Shown: one piece after another, positions 35,666 to 44,319 of the stretch | Layout: every line of letters starts with the position of its first letter | Numbering within the stretch: the first letter of the stretch is position 1 | Assembly: GCF_014635885.1 (NCBI RefSeq) | Contig: NZ_BMDR01000004.1 | Coordinates: forward strand, 406,926 to 470,925 | Source of the DNA: Acinetobacter vivianii | GTDB taxonomy: Bacteria > Pseudomonadota > Gammaproteobacteria > Pseudomonadales > Moraxellaceae | Reading direction: 5' to 3' | Length of the DNA: 64,000 bases | The notes under the pieces: generated by a model | Database searches by the model: none | What the model saw: the letters and a program-made list of their open reading frames with translations, nothing else | What the model was told of the DNA's origin: nothing | Translations under genes and position numbers: made by a program

Positions 35666-36952
35666 ATGGATAAATTTATTTTAACGGTACAAAAAAGCCT
35701 ATTGGCGGTGTCTGTTGCAATGGTGATATCACCTGTTTATGCAGGAACCGATCAGGCCGAAATTGCGCAACTCCGACAGGAAGTGCAAGAATTAAGAGCG
35801 ATGTTGCAGCAATATGTGCAGCAGAAAGCGCCCGTGCAACCTATTACTCAAGTGGCTGTAATGGCTTCACCACAAGTAACCGAGACAACAGTGCCTAAGC
35901 TGAATTTGAGTAAAGGCGGTGCAGAGGTAAATTTATATGGTTATATCCGTGCTGATGCCTCTTATCAGGCCAAAGGTGCATCGACCATGTATAACAATAT
36001 CAGTGGTGTGCCGTTGGAACATTCAGCAGAGGAAGCACAACAAAAAGACCGTTTGCACTCAACTGTCAATGTTACGCGTTTTGGACTTAATTTTAAAACG
36101 CCGAGTGTCGCGGGTGAAGTAGGCGGTAAACTGGAAATGGATTTCTTCGGCGGTACAACGCGAGATCAATTTCGTATCCGTCATGCTTATATTACCCTTG
36201 ATCAATGGCTGATTGGTCAAACCTGGTCGACGTTTATTGCGCCTGAATATTATCCAGAAACCGTAGATGCGGGCACTTTTGTTGGTAGTGCCTTGCTACG
36301 TTCACCGATGCTGCGTTATAGCGATAACCTCTCGGCAAAAACCAGTTTTGCTGTCGCAATTGAAGATCCAAAATATACTGCAACTTCTGATCCAGACAAT
36401 GAAATGCGTTTGCCAGCCTTGGTTGGACGTCTGAACCATAAATTTGATAATGGCTCGCTACTGTCAGGCCGAACGTTTATGGCTGAGAAAAAAACTAGTC
36501 ATGACAATGAATGGGCATGGGGTGTCGGACTGGGTGGAAAATATCAATTGAGTCCGCAAACCTTCTTAAAAGCCGATTATTATCATGTTAAAGGGGATGG
36601 ACGCTTTCTGCTCTGGGCCAATAATAGCTATGTGATTGATGATAAAAATAATATTCAAAGCAACGAGTTCGATACGATTTCTGCGGGGATCACTCATCAA
36701 TTTAATTCCCAGCTTCGATCAACTTTAGGTTATGGCTATATGAAGGCCAAGGACGACAACAGTTTTGCTGAAATCCAGAAAACCAATATCACCCAGAATA
36801 AAGAATTATGGCAAGGCTGGATTAATGCGATGTATAACCCCTACAAGCCGATTACCTTCGGCGTCGAATATGTTTATGGCGAGCGAGAAACTTTTGATGG
36901 CCGTAATGGGATTGATAATCGTGTGAACATGATGGCGAGTTATGATTTTTAA
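35666..36952 (+). CDS. DcaP-like outer-membrane porin (second copy)
   Basis: 428-residue outer-membrane protein. Signal peptide at about 1-26 (cleavage after VYA), a periplasmic coiled coil at about 28-48 (IAQLRQEVQELRAMLQQYV), a flexible linker, and a beta-barrel ending in YDF. It shares FRIRHAY-GQTWS and the C-terminal E-E-FDGR segment with the dcaP product at 12922-14238. The ATG at 35666 lies 11 nt after AAGGA; a TTG at 35657 is possible. It stands alone between the methyltransferase and a convergent LysR gene. Probably passes a small acid used by the adjoining pathways (isovalerate, beta-alanine); not proven. Confidence 0.87.
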   Translation: MDKFILTVQKSLLAVSVAMVISPVYAGTDQAEIAQLRQEVQELRAMLQQYVQQKAPVQPITQVAVMASPQVTETTVPKLNLSKGGAEVNLYGYIRADASYQAKGASTMYNNISGVPLEHSAEEAQQKDRLHSTVNVTRFGLNFKTPSVAGEVGGKLEMDFFGGTTRDQFRIRHAYITLDQWLIGQTWSTFIAPEYYPETVDAGTFVGSALLRSPMLRYSDNLSAKTSFAVAIEDPKYTATSDPDNEMRLPALVGRLNHKFDNGSLLSGRTFMAEKKTSHDNEWAWGVGLGGKYQLSPQTFLKADYYHVKGDGRFLLWANNSYVIDDKNNIQSNEFDTISAGITHQFNSQLRSTLGYGYMKAKDDNSFAEIQKTNITQNKELWQGWINAMYNPYKPITFGVEYVYGERETFDGRNGIDNRVNMMASYDF

Positions 36953-36989
36953 TACATCTGAGAAATGATTATTACGGGTTGATACTTCA

Positions 36990-37025
36990 TTGATATTCAT
37001 GCATCAAGGTAATGATGAATATCAA
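36990..37025. terminator. Hairpin between convergent porin and LysR genes
   Basis: Perfect 11-bp stem (36990-37000 with 37015-37025), 14-nt loop, no T tract. Probable terminator or transcript-end structure for converging genes. Confidence 0.5.
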
Positions 37026-37043
37026 TGGAGGGCATCAGTTGGG

Positions 37044-37976
37044 TCAGGAAATTGACGGGGCTGCTGGTATAATTTTTTGTTTCAAGATGTCCATAAATGC
37101 TTTCAAAATCATATTGTAATTTTTGCCCTTATGCGTCGTCAGGCAGATCGGGGTACTGTAATACATGACTTCTTGCATAATAGGTTGCATAAAGCCATCT
37201 TCGACCCATTTCTTGGCATAGTGATCGGGTAAAAAACCGAGAAATTTCCCCGTTAGGATCAGAAAAGCAATGCCTTCACGGTCACTGGCAGTGGCCGAGC
37301 AATCCAGAAGTTGATGCAGTTTGGATGCTTCTGCAGTAATCGCATAATTCGGAAGCACGGCTTGCCAATTGTTGAGATCCTTCGATTTGATCTCATTCAA
37401 ATGGTTAAATAAAGGATGATTTTTGCCACAATACAAATATGATTTCTCTTCATATAAATGAAAATAATCCAGTCCAGACAATGGCGTCACCAAAGGAATC
37501 ACGCCTGCATGTAAACGGTTGTCCAGTACCCGACATTCGATATCTGAGAGGGTACTCATACTGATATTAATCACCACTTCGGTATTTTCTTCTGCAAGCT
37601 GTGCCAGCGTATTGGTGATATACAGACTGGGCATGGTCACCAGATTATTAATAATCCCGATATTAAACTCACCCTTGAGCTGGTTGTGCATCTGATTGAT
37701 TTTGGCGCGGAAGTCTTCGATAGAAGCAGTCAGTACTTCTATATACTCTAAAATTTCACGTCCTTCATCGGTGAGGGCAAAGCCAGCACGCCCACGCTGA
37801 CAGAGCCGAATGCCCAAGCGATTTTCCAGATCGCTCATATGCAGACTAATCGCAGAACGACTAATCCCGAGAATGCTTTCAGCGGAACTAAAGCTATGGC
37901 AATCGCAAACCGTTTTAAATATTTTGAGAAGTTTTATATCAAAATCAGTCACTTGATTTAATTTTTTCGGTTTCAT
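37044..37976 (-). CDS. LysR family transcriptional regulator
   Basis: 310-residue regulator. N-terminal winged helix (FSSAESILGISRSAISLHMSDLENRLGIRLCQR, about residues 28-60), effector domain behind. It diverges from the omega-amino acid aminotransferase operon over a gap of about 100 bp and is its likely activator. The effector could be beta-alanine or the semialdehyde. It is convergent with the porin gene, separated by a hairpin. Confidence 0.88.
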   Translation of the reverse strand: MKPKKLNQVTDFDIKLLKIFKTVCDCHSFSSAESILGISRSAISLHMSDLENRLGIRLCQRGRAGFALTDEGREILEYIEVLTASIEDFRAKINQMHNQLKGEFNIGIINNLVTMPSLYITNTLAQLAEENTEVVINISMSTLSDIECRVLDNRLHAGVIPLVTPLSGLDYFHLYEEKSYLYCGKNHPLFNHLNEIKSKDLNNWQAVLPNYAITAEASKLHQLLDCSATASDREGIAFLILTGKFLGFLPDHYAKKWVEDGFMQPIMQEVMYYSTPICLTTHKGKNYNMILKAFMDILKQKIIPAAPSIS

Positions 37977-38078
37977 TTAGTTTTGCTTTTTTATATCTAA
38001 ACTCAAGACAATTTGAATTTATCAAAACTATTCGGCCCTGTACACTCCAGATATAACCACAAAACAAGAAGAGTGATT

Positions 38079-39455
38079 ATGTTTGATATCGACACAACAA
38101 ATGACCGTGATGATGCATTGGAAGCGACACAGCCAAGTGCTCAAATGAACCTGAATTATCAAGCACACTGGATGCCATTTTCTGCCAACCGTAACTTTCA
38201 TAAAGACCCGCGTATCATTGTTGGGGCGAAAGGTGCGTATTTAGTGGATAGCACAGGCCGTGAAGTATATGACTCCTTATCTGGCTTATGGACTTGTGGT
38301 GCAGGTCACACGTTGCCTGAAATCCAGCAAGCGGTCAGCCATCAGCTATCAAAACTGGACTATTCTCCAGGCTTCCAGTTTGGACATCCGTTGTCATTCC
38401 AACTGGCTGAGAAAATCATTCAGCACATGCCTGAAAAATTACAGCATGTGTTCTTTACTGACTCGGGTTCCGAATCAGCAGATACCGCGATCAAAATGGC
38501 ACGTGCCTATTGGCGAATTAAGGGTAAACCCAGCAAAACCAAGCTGATTGGTCGTGCGCGAGGTTATCATGGGGTCAATGTGGCTGGAACTAGTCTTGGT
38601 GGGATTGGTGGTAATCGTAAAATGTTTGGTCAATTGATGGATGTTGATCATTTACCCCATACCTTGCAACCAGATTTAAGTTTTACCAAAGGCTGTGCAG
38701 AAACGGGTGGTGTTGAGCTTGCAGATGAGATGCTTAAGTTGATCGAATTGCATGATGCATCCAATATCGCGGCTGTCATTATTGAACCTGTTTCTGGTTC
38801 GGCAGGTTGCATTGTGCCACCAACGGGCTATTTAAAACGTCTTCGGGAAATCTGTGACCAGCACGATATCTTACTGATTTTTGATGAGGTAATTACGGGC
38901 TTTGGTCGTATGGGGAAATGGAGCGCAGCCGAGTATTTTGGGGTAGCACCCGATATTTTGAACTTTGCCAAACAGATTACCAATGGTGCAATTCCATTGG
39001 GTGGGGTTGTAGCAAGTCATGAAATCTATGATGCCTTTATGCAGCAAGACTTACCTGAACATGCCGTTGAATTTACACATGGCTATACTTACTCAGCACA
39101 TCCAGTCGCATGTGCAGCAGCTTTAGCCACACTGGATGTATTGGAAAAACAGAACTTATTGGCTCAATCTGCTGCATTGGCGCCTAGTTTTGAAATGCTT
39201 CTACACGAATTAAAAGGCGCACCACACATTCTGGATATTCGTAATTGTGGACTGATTGGCGCTGTACAACTGGCACCACGCGATGGCGATGCAACGATCC
39301 GCGGTTTTGAACTTGGAATGAAGCTTTGGAAAGCGGGTTTCTTTGTCCGTTTTGGCGGAGATACCTTACAGTTTGGCCCAATGTTCAATAGCACAGAAGC
39401 ACAATTATCGAGATTGATGAATGCGGTTGGCGATGCACTTTATCAGGTCAAATAA
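38079..39455 (+). CDS. Omega-amino acid:pyruvate aminotransferase (class III)
   Basis: 458-residue PLP enzyme. FFTDSGSESADTAIKMA binds cofactor phosphate; IFDEVITGFGRMG carries the Asp that contacts the pyridine N; the PLP Lys is in NFAKQITNGAIPLGG, the form typical of beta-alanine:pyruvate transaminases. ATG at 38079 follows AAGAAGAGTG; the 22-codon upstream extension is non-conserved. It converts beta-alanine (or a similar omega-amino acid) to malonate semialdehyde. The next gene is the matching CoA-acylating semialdehyde dehydrogenase. Confidence 0.92.
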   Translation: MFDIDTTNDRDDALEATQPSAQMNLNYQAHWMPFSANRNFHKDPRIIVGAKGAYLVDSTGREVYDSLSGLWTCGAGHTLPEIQQAVSHQLSKLDYSPGFQFGHPLSFQLAEKIIQHMPEKLQHVFFTDSGSESADTAIKMARAYWRIKGKPSKTKLIGRARGYHGVNVAGTSLGGIGGNRKMFGQLMDVDHLPHTLQPDLSFTKGCAETGGVELADEMLKLIELHDASNIAAVIIEPVSGSAGCIVPPTGYLKRLREICDQHDILLIFDEVITGFGRMGKWSAAEYFGVAPDILNFAKQITNGAIPLGGVVASHEIYDAFMQQDLPEHAVEFTHGYTYSAHPVACAAALATLDVLEKQNLLAQSAALAPSFEMLLHELKGAPHILDIRNCGLIGAVQLAPRDGDATIRGFELGMKLWKAGFFVRFGGDTLQFGPMFNSTEAQLSRLMNAVGDALYQVK

Positions 39456-39517
39456 ATTCAATTTTTAACTAAAAACCAAATCAATCGGAAGAAATGATCC
39501 CATACAAGGAACAAGAG

Positions 39518-41080
39518 ATGAATAACTTAGAACATTTTTCAAGTGAAACGACGCAGAGCAATGATGGTCAATCCGCACAGGCAACACAAGTGGTTGGACA
39601 TTTTATCAATGGAAAGGTGGTTTCCAAGTCTGCCAAAAGACAGCCTGTTTATAATCCTGCGACGGGTGAAATCAGCAAAGCAGTTGAAATTGCAGATAGT
39701 CAGACGGTGAATGAAGTGGTTCGTGTGGCAGAGCAGGCGTTTCCAGCATGGCGTGATACACCTGTAATCAAGCGTGCGCGTGTGATGTTCAAGTTCAAAC
39801 AGTTACTCGAAGAAAATGCTGACAAAATCTGTGAATTGATTGGGCAAGAGCATGGCAAGATTTCTCATGATGCAAAAGGGGAATTGCAACGTGGGATTGA
39901 AAATGTTGAATACGCATGTGGTGCGCCAGAGTTACTCAAAGGTGAATATTCAAAAAATGTCGGCCCAGACATTGACTCGTGGAGTGAATTTCAACCTTTA
40001 GGGGTCGTCGCTGGAATTACGCCATTTAACTTTCCTGCGATGGTGGCGTTGTGGATGTTCCCGATGGCCTTGGTGTGTGGTAACTGTTTTGTATTAAAGC
40101 CTTCAGAAAAAGCGCCGTCAGTCGTATTATTCTTGGCTGAATTATTGAAACAGGCCGGATTACCAGATGGTGTATTTAACGTAGTGAACGGTGATAAAGA
40201 AGCAGTAGATGCTTTATTGCATCATCCAAAAATTCAGGCTATTAGTTTTGTCGGTTCAACGCCAATCGCTGAATATATTTATCGTACCGCAACGTCGACA
40301 GGCAAGCGTTGTCAGGCATTGGGCGGTGCAAAAAACCACGCGATTATTATGCCCGATGCAGATATTGATAATGTGGTGACTTCATTATTAGGCGCTGCTT
40401 TCGGTTCTTCAGGTGAGCGTTGTATGGCACTTTCGGTTGCTGTCGCAATCGGAGATGAAATCGCAGATATTGTGATCGATAAACTGACTCAAGAAATGCA
40501 GAAATTAAAATTTGGGCATTATGCTGATAGCAATAATGATTTTGGGCCCTTAATCACGCAAGTGCATAAAGATAAGGTGCAAGCCTATATTCAAAGTGCA
40601 GAACAGCAAGGTGCAAAAATTGTGGTAGATGGTCGCGATGCCAAACCCGCAGGTTATGAAAATGGTTTCTTTGTCGGGCCGACCTTGATTGATCAGGTCA
40701 CACCGAAGATGACCAGCTATCAACAGGAAATCTTTGGGCCTGTCTTGCAAGTGATGCGAGTGGATACCATGCAGGAAGCCATGCAATTGATCAATGAGCA
40801 TGAATATGGCAATGGGACCTGTATTTATACCCGTGATGGCGAAGCAGCACGTTATTTTAGTAGCCATATTCAGGTGGGGATGGTCGGTATTAATGTACCT
40901 TTACCCGTTCCGGTCGCATATCACAGCTTTGGTGGCTGGAAGCGTTCATTATTTGGTGACTTACATGCCTATGGTCCAGACGGTGTCCGTTTCTATACAC
41001 GCCGTAAAACCATTACCCAGCGCTGGCCATCTGCACAGGTCCGTGAAGCCAAACAATTTGCAATGCCAACTTTAAACTGA
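39518..41080 (+). CDS. mmsA: CoA-acylating methylmalonate/malonate-semialdehyde dehydrogenase
   Basis: 520-residue aldehyde dehydrogenase of the MmsA/IolA branch. The catalytic Cys is in SSGERCMALSVAV; GVVAGITPFNFPAMV and LGGAKNHAIIMPDAD are typical, with Gly-Ala-Lys-Asn where other ALDHs have ELGGK. It oxidises malonate semialdehyde (or methylmalonate semialdehyde) and releases acetyl-CoA (or propionyl-CoA) and CO2. ATG at 39518 follows AAGGA; the frame opens at 39494. Paired with the aminotransferase 62 nt upstream, so beta-alanine catabolism is the simplest reading; valine catabolism is an alternative. It carries an N-terminal extension of about 25 polar residues. Confidence 0.92.
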   Translation: MNNLEHFSSETTQSNDGQSAQATQVVGHFINGKVVSKSAKRQPVYNPATGEISKAVEIADSQTVNEVVRVAEQAFPAWRDTPVIKRARVMFKFKQLLEENADKICELIGQEHGKISHDAKGELQRGIENVEYACGAPELLKGEYSKNVGPDIDSWSEFQPLGVVAGITPFNFPAMVALWMFPMALVCGNCFVLKPSEKAPSVVLFLAELLKQAGLPDGVFNVVNGDKEAVDALLHHPKIQAISFVGSTPIAEYIYRTATSTGKRCQALGGAKNHAIIMPDADIDNVVTSLLGAAFGSSGERCMALSVAVAIGDEIADIVIDKLTQEMQKLKFGHYADSNNDFGPLITQVHKDKVQAYIQSAEQQGAKIVVDGRDAKPAGYENGFFVGPTLIDQVTPKMTSYQQEIFGPVLQVMRVDTMQEAMQLINEHEYGNGTCIYTRDGEAARYFSSHIQVGMVGINVPLPVPVAYHSFGGWKRSLFGDLHAYGPDGVRFYTRRKTITQRWPSAQVREAKQFAMPTLN

Positions 41081-41091
41081 TTTTTTGCGTT

Positions 41092-41120
41092 AAAGGGAAA
41101 ACCGCTGGTTTTCCCTTTTT
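41092..41120 (+). terminator. Strong Rho-independent terminator after mmsA
   Basis: 12-bp perfect stem (41092-41103 with 41107-41118), 3-nt GCT loop, ends in T5. Any readthrough to the permease gene must pass it. Confidence 0.88.
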
Positions 41121-41179
41121 ATTTGAATAGGAATTTAAACATGTAGTTAACAAACCCAAATTATTTTAAGGAATAAAAT

Positions 41180-42571
41180 ATGGATAATGTTAAAACAAAA
41201 AAATTAGGCGAAGGACTTTCAAATCGCCACATTACAATGATTAGTATCGGCGGTGTTATTGGTGCAGGTTTATTTGTTGGTTCATCGGCAGCGATTGCCA
41301 AGGCAGGCCCAGCGGTCATTCTTGCTTATCTGACCACCAGTATCATGGTGTTTCTGGTGATGCGAATGCTGGGTGAAATGGCAGTATTGGAACCCGATAC
41401 TGGCTCATTTTCAACTTATGCGCGTAAAGCGATTGGCCCGTGGGCGGGATTTACCATTGGTTGGTTATATTGGTGGTTCTGGGTATTGGCGATTCCTGTT
41501 GAGGCTATTGCTGGCGCTCAAATTTTATATTCATGGTTTCCTTATTTTTCAGTTTCTACTTATGCCTTCTGTTTTATTGTTTTTCTCAGTCTAGCCAACT
41601 TTTTCAGTACCAAAAGCTTTGGTGAATTCGAGTTCTGGTTCTCTTTAATCAAAGTGGTTGCCATTATTGCATTTATTATTATTGGTGTATTAGCGATTTC
41701 CGGTTTCTGGCCTTTAGCACAAAATGTGAGTGGGGTTGCCAATTTATATAACAATGCGGGTTTTATGCCACATGGGGTGGGTGGGATTTTAGCGGCGATC
41801 CTGATTACGGCATTTTCATTTTTTGGCGTTGAGATCGTTTCGATTGCTGCTGCAGAATCTTCGAATCCACAACAAAAAATCAGACGTGCCACCAATCTGG
41901 TGCTGTACCGCATTATTCTTTTCTTCGTGGTATCCATGTTTATTGCGGTTGCGTTGGTCGACTGGCGTTCACCCGATTTGCAAAAATACGGAACCTTCCA
42001 ATATGTACTCATGAGCCTGAATGTACCGGGTACTAAACTCATTATTGATGCTGTGGTGTTTATTGCAGTTGCGAGTTGTATGAATGCAGCTATTTATACA
42101 TCATCCCGTATGTTATTCCGTTTAGGCACTCGACATGAAGCGCCAAGCAAAGTTACCAAGATTAATTATGCAGGTGTGCCAGCTGTGGCTGTATTTTCAT
42201 CTACATTTATTGGATTAATCTGCTGTATCATCAACTATGCATTTCCTGGGAAGGTCTTTGGACTGTTACTCTCAAGTACTGGTTCAATTGCATTACTGGT
42301 TTATCTGGTGATTGCATTCTCACAATTGCGTCTCAGAGCAAAACTGGAAAAAGCTGGAACAGAAGTCCCATTTAAAATGTGGCTATTCCCTTGGCTGACG
42401 TGGTTTGTGATCATTATTATCCTGAGTGTACTGGCTTATATGTTCTTTTCACCGCAATATAGTTATGAAACAACATTATCTTTAAGTGTCACGGTCGGTG
42501 TTGTGATCTGTGGCCTGATTGTGACGCGTAAGCAGAAAAATAACAGGGCAGTTGTGATGCATTTGGATTGA
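41180..42571 (+). CDS. APC-family amino acid permease (GabP-like)
   Basis: 463-residue inner-membrane carrier with about 12 helices. The N-terminal ISIGGVIGAGLFVGSS is the APC substrate-binding motif; PDTGSFSTYARKAIGPWAGFTIGWLYW and FSFFGVEIVSIAAAES are typical of the GabP/CycA/AnsP branch. It has its own ribosome-binding site (AAGGAATAAA). Position after the aminotransferase and MmsA genes points to uptake of beta-alanine, GABA or a related omega-amino acid. A terminator sits on each side, so it may have its own promoter in the 99-bp gap. Confidence 0.88.
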   Translation: MDNVKTKKLGEGLSNRHITMISIGGVIGAGLFVGSSAAIAKAGPAVILAYLTTSIMVFLVMRMLGEMAVLEPDTGSFSTYARKAIGPWAGFTIGWLYWWFWVLAIPVEAIAGAQILYSWFPYFSVSTYAFCFIVFLSLANFFSTKSFGEFEFWFSLIKVVAIIAFIIIGVLAISGFWPLAQNVSGVANLYNNAGFMPHGVGGILAAILITAFSFFGVEIVSIAAAESSNPQQKIRRATNLVLYRIILFFVVSMFIAVALVDWRSPDLQKYGTFQYVLMSLNVPGTKLIIDAVVFIAVASCMNAAIYTSSRMLFRLGTRHEAPSKVTKINYAGVPAVAVFSSTFIGLICCIINYAFPGKVFGLLLSSTGSIALLVYLVIAFSQLRLRAKLEKAGTEVPFKMWLFPWLTWFVIIIILSVLAYMFFSPQYSYETTLSLSVTVGVVICGLIVTRKQKNNRAVVMHLD

Positions 42572-42585
42572 CTTAAATAACAGCA

Positions 42586-42626
42586 AAAAATAAGGCCTCA
42601 TCGTTATAGATAGAGGCCTTATTTTT
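42586..42626 (+). terminator. Terminator after the permease
   Basis: 14-bp stem (42586-42599 with 42613-42626) and 13-nt loop; A-run on the 5' side and T5 on the 3' side make it usable on both strands. Confidence 0.88.
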
Positions 42627-43051
42627 ACGTATCTCTCATTGAGTGAGCCAAACGAGAGGAGTAATCGTAAATGATATTTATAGAGATTGAATCTCAGATC
42701 TAAAGCTATATTTTTTGAAAAAAACATTTAGTATAAAATAAATTTGCATAAAAAATAATGGGCTAAGAAATATATGTTGAGTCATAAATAATAATTTATT
42801 TTAAATTTGTTGTTTATTTCTGCCAAATTAAGGCTTTATTTTTCACTATATTTTTTATTTTTACTGTAATTAATTTGTAATATTTGATAGCATTTCTTTT
42901 GGAGAGGGGTAGGTGCTTATATTCTTTTTAATAAAACAAACACTGGTTTAGCATAATTTTGACTTTGATTGCTTTTAAGTTGAATTGCTATTAAAGTGAT
43001 TTAATTGCTATTATAAGCATTATATTGAGTTATTTTTGTTCTTATTCACAT
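42627..43051. other. Very AT-rich intergenic stretch
   Basis: About 425 bp with no credible gene and GC well below the flanks. It contains two exact copies of AATTGCTATTA at 42983-42993 and 43003-43013, 20 bp apart (two helical turns), and a degenerate third copy near 42967. Nothing else recognised. Confidence 0.5.
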
Positions 43052-43462
43052 TTAGGTGAATTTATTTAGAACCGAATAGATTGGATTTAAATCCTTATAT
43101 TTAAGGTCGATTACATAAGATATCTTAGGTTGAGCCTCAATCATTTTTATAATGAGAATAAATGTATCCTGTGGATTGAGTAGGTCGTGATAAGGTTGCG
43201 GCTCAATCAAGATCTCATTTTTAAGATGTACAAGGTGAACCTGATCTGAAATTTCCTTCATCTGTGTAATTTGATAATTGTGATCTCTATCGTTGATATT
43301 TTCTAAGAAAAAATAAATCATATTGATAAATTTATCTTCTTGTTGATCGATATAGCAAAAGTCTTTGGTAAAGAACTTTTCTGCAATAGAATAGTTTTCT
43401 ATCGTCAAACTGGTGAGATGCCCTATAAGCGCTATTATTGATATTTTTTCTAGAGAAGACAT
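43052..43462 (-). CDS. Hypothetical protein, 136 residues
   Basis: Not recognised. A hydrophobic N-terminal segment (IIALIGHLTSLTI) is probably a buried helix rather than a signal peptide, since no charged-hydrophobic-cleavage pattern follows. The rest is mixed alpha/beta with FFTKDFCYIDQQEDKF and FILIIKMIEAQPKISYVIDLKY; the pattern of a 130-residue protein with N-terminal helices and C-terminal strands is loosely like a SnoaL/NTF2 fold, which is a guess. AT-rich codon use matches its surroundings and not the catabolic genes. Weak ribosome-binding site (GGATTTT). Confidence 0.55.
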   Translation of the reverse strand: MSSLEKISIIALIGHLTSLTIENYSIAEKFFTKDFCYIDQQEDKFINMIYFFLENINDRDHNYQITQMKEISDQVHLVHLKNEILIEPQPYHDLLNPQDTFILIIKMIEAQPKISYVIDLKYKDLNPIYSVLNKFT

Positions 43463-43679
43463 TTTTGAAAATCCATATTTATTATATTTTTCAATTATAT
43501 TTTTTATTCTTTTAAATGTTAGTTTTTTTTGATATTTGTCCTATAGTGTTTTTATTTTTAAATTTTTGTGTTTTTGCTTGATTTTTCAGAAATGAATATA
43601 GTGGTAATTTTAATTGCTTTCTGTGTTAATTATTAAGTTATGATTTTTATTATAATTTCTTTTATTTTGAGATTGCAAA
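43463..43679. other. AT-rich divergent gap between two hypothetical genes
   Basis: 217 bp with about one fifth GC or less and long T runs; presumably holds both promoters. No clear motif. Confidence 0.4.
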
Positions 43680-43952
43680 ATGAAGAAATGGGTGTGTGGG
43701 AAATGTGGTTTATATAAAAAAATTAATCCAGTTGAGATAACCGCAGGACGAAAAGTATTTTTCATTAAAGTTGATAGCTATATTAATAAGGTGAAAGAGG
43801 AGATAGCCAAGGGTGTTATCTTGAGTCGAAGTGGAAGCTCTTTAATTGTATTGTCTGATAACCTTTTGTTTATGGTGAAAGATACGGAAGTCTATCCTGA
43901 AGATGCACCGGTCAATTTTGTCTACAATATGTTTGGTGCATGTGAGTGTTAA
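43680..43952 (+). CDS. Small cysteine-containing hypothetical protein, 90 residues
   Basis: Not recognised. Begins MKKWVCGKCGLYKK, a CxxC knuckle followed by basic residues as in zinc ribbons, and ends GACEC, which places two more Cys at the extreme C-terminus; together the four Cys could bind one metal. The middle predicts beta-strands (KVFFIKVDSYI, SSLIVLSDNLLFMV). No signal peptide or membrane segment. GAG 12 nt upstream of the ATG is a poor ribosome-binding site. AT-rich. Four-Cys metal binding is inference. Confidence 0.55.
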   Translation: MKKWVCGKCGLYKKINPVEITAGRKVFFIKVDSYINKVKEEIAKGVILSRSGSSLIVLSDNLLFMVKDTEVYPEDAPVNFVYNMFGACEC

Positions 43953-44319
43953 ACTCGGATCTTAACCTCATGATATCCAAGCGTTAGCCGACTCAAATAT
44001 CATGGATTTATGCTTTTTTGGTCATAACGGGTATGTATTGCCACCGTTATGGTCATTTTAGCTGCTTATGCTCAAACTTATATCACAATGAAAACACCAT
44101 CAAAATCTATATGTTTACTTTAATCTATTTTCTACGCTTAGTTAAAAAATTAAAACTTATTCATCCTTCTAAATGAATTTTAACCTCGCTAAAACAACAG
44201 GATAATTTTTCTCTCTTCTTTGTATTGAATAAACTCATTGGTATTCAGGATTAAAAGCGCTTACATTTTTGAATGACAACGATGTAGTGATCTAAATACT
44301 GAACTGCTGGAGAAAAACA
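43953..44319. other. Intergenic region with two hairpins
   Basis: 367 bp without a gene. Inverted repeat CATGATAT/ATATCATG (43969-43976 with 43997-44004) and stem CATAACGG/CCGTTATG (44023-44030 with 44044-44051) followed by GTCATTTTA, either of which may end the upstream transcript. The last 150 bp is AT-rich and should hold the promoter of the SDR gene. A small RNA cannot be excluded, but nothing supports it beyond the hairpins. Confidence 0.4.

Noticed and set aside
43953..44319. A small RNA gene from the two hairpins
   Set aside because: No recognisable promoter and no strong T-tract terminator pair; only noted as an intergenic region.
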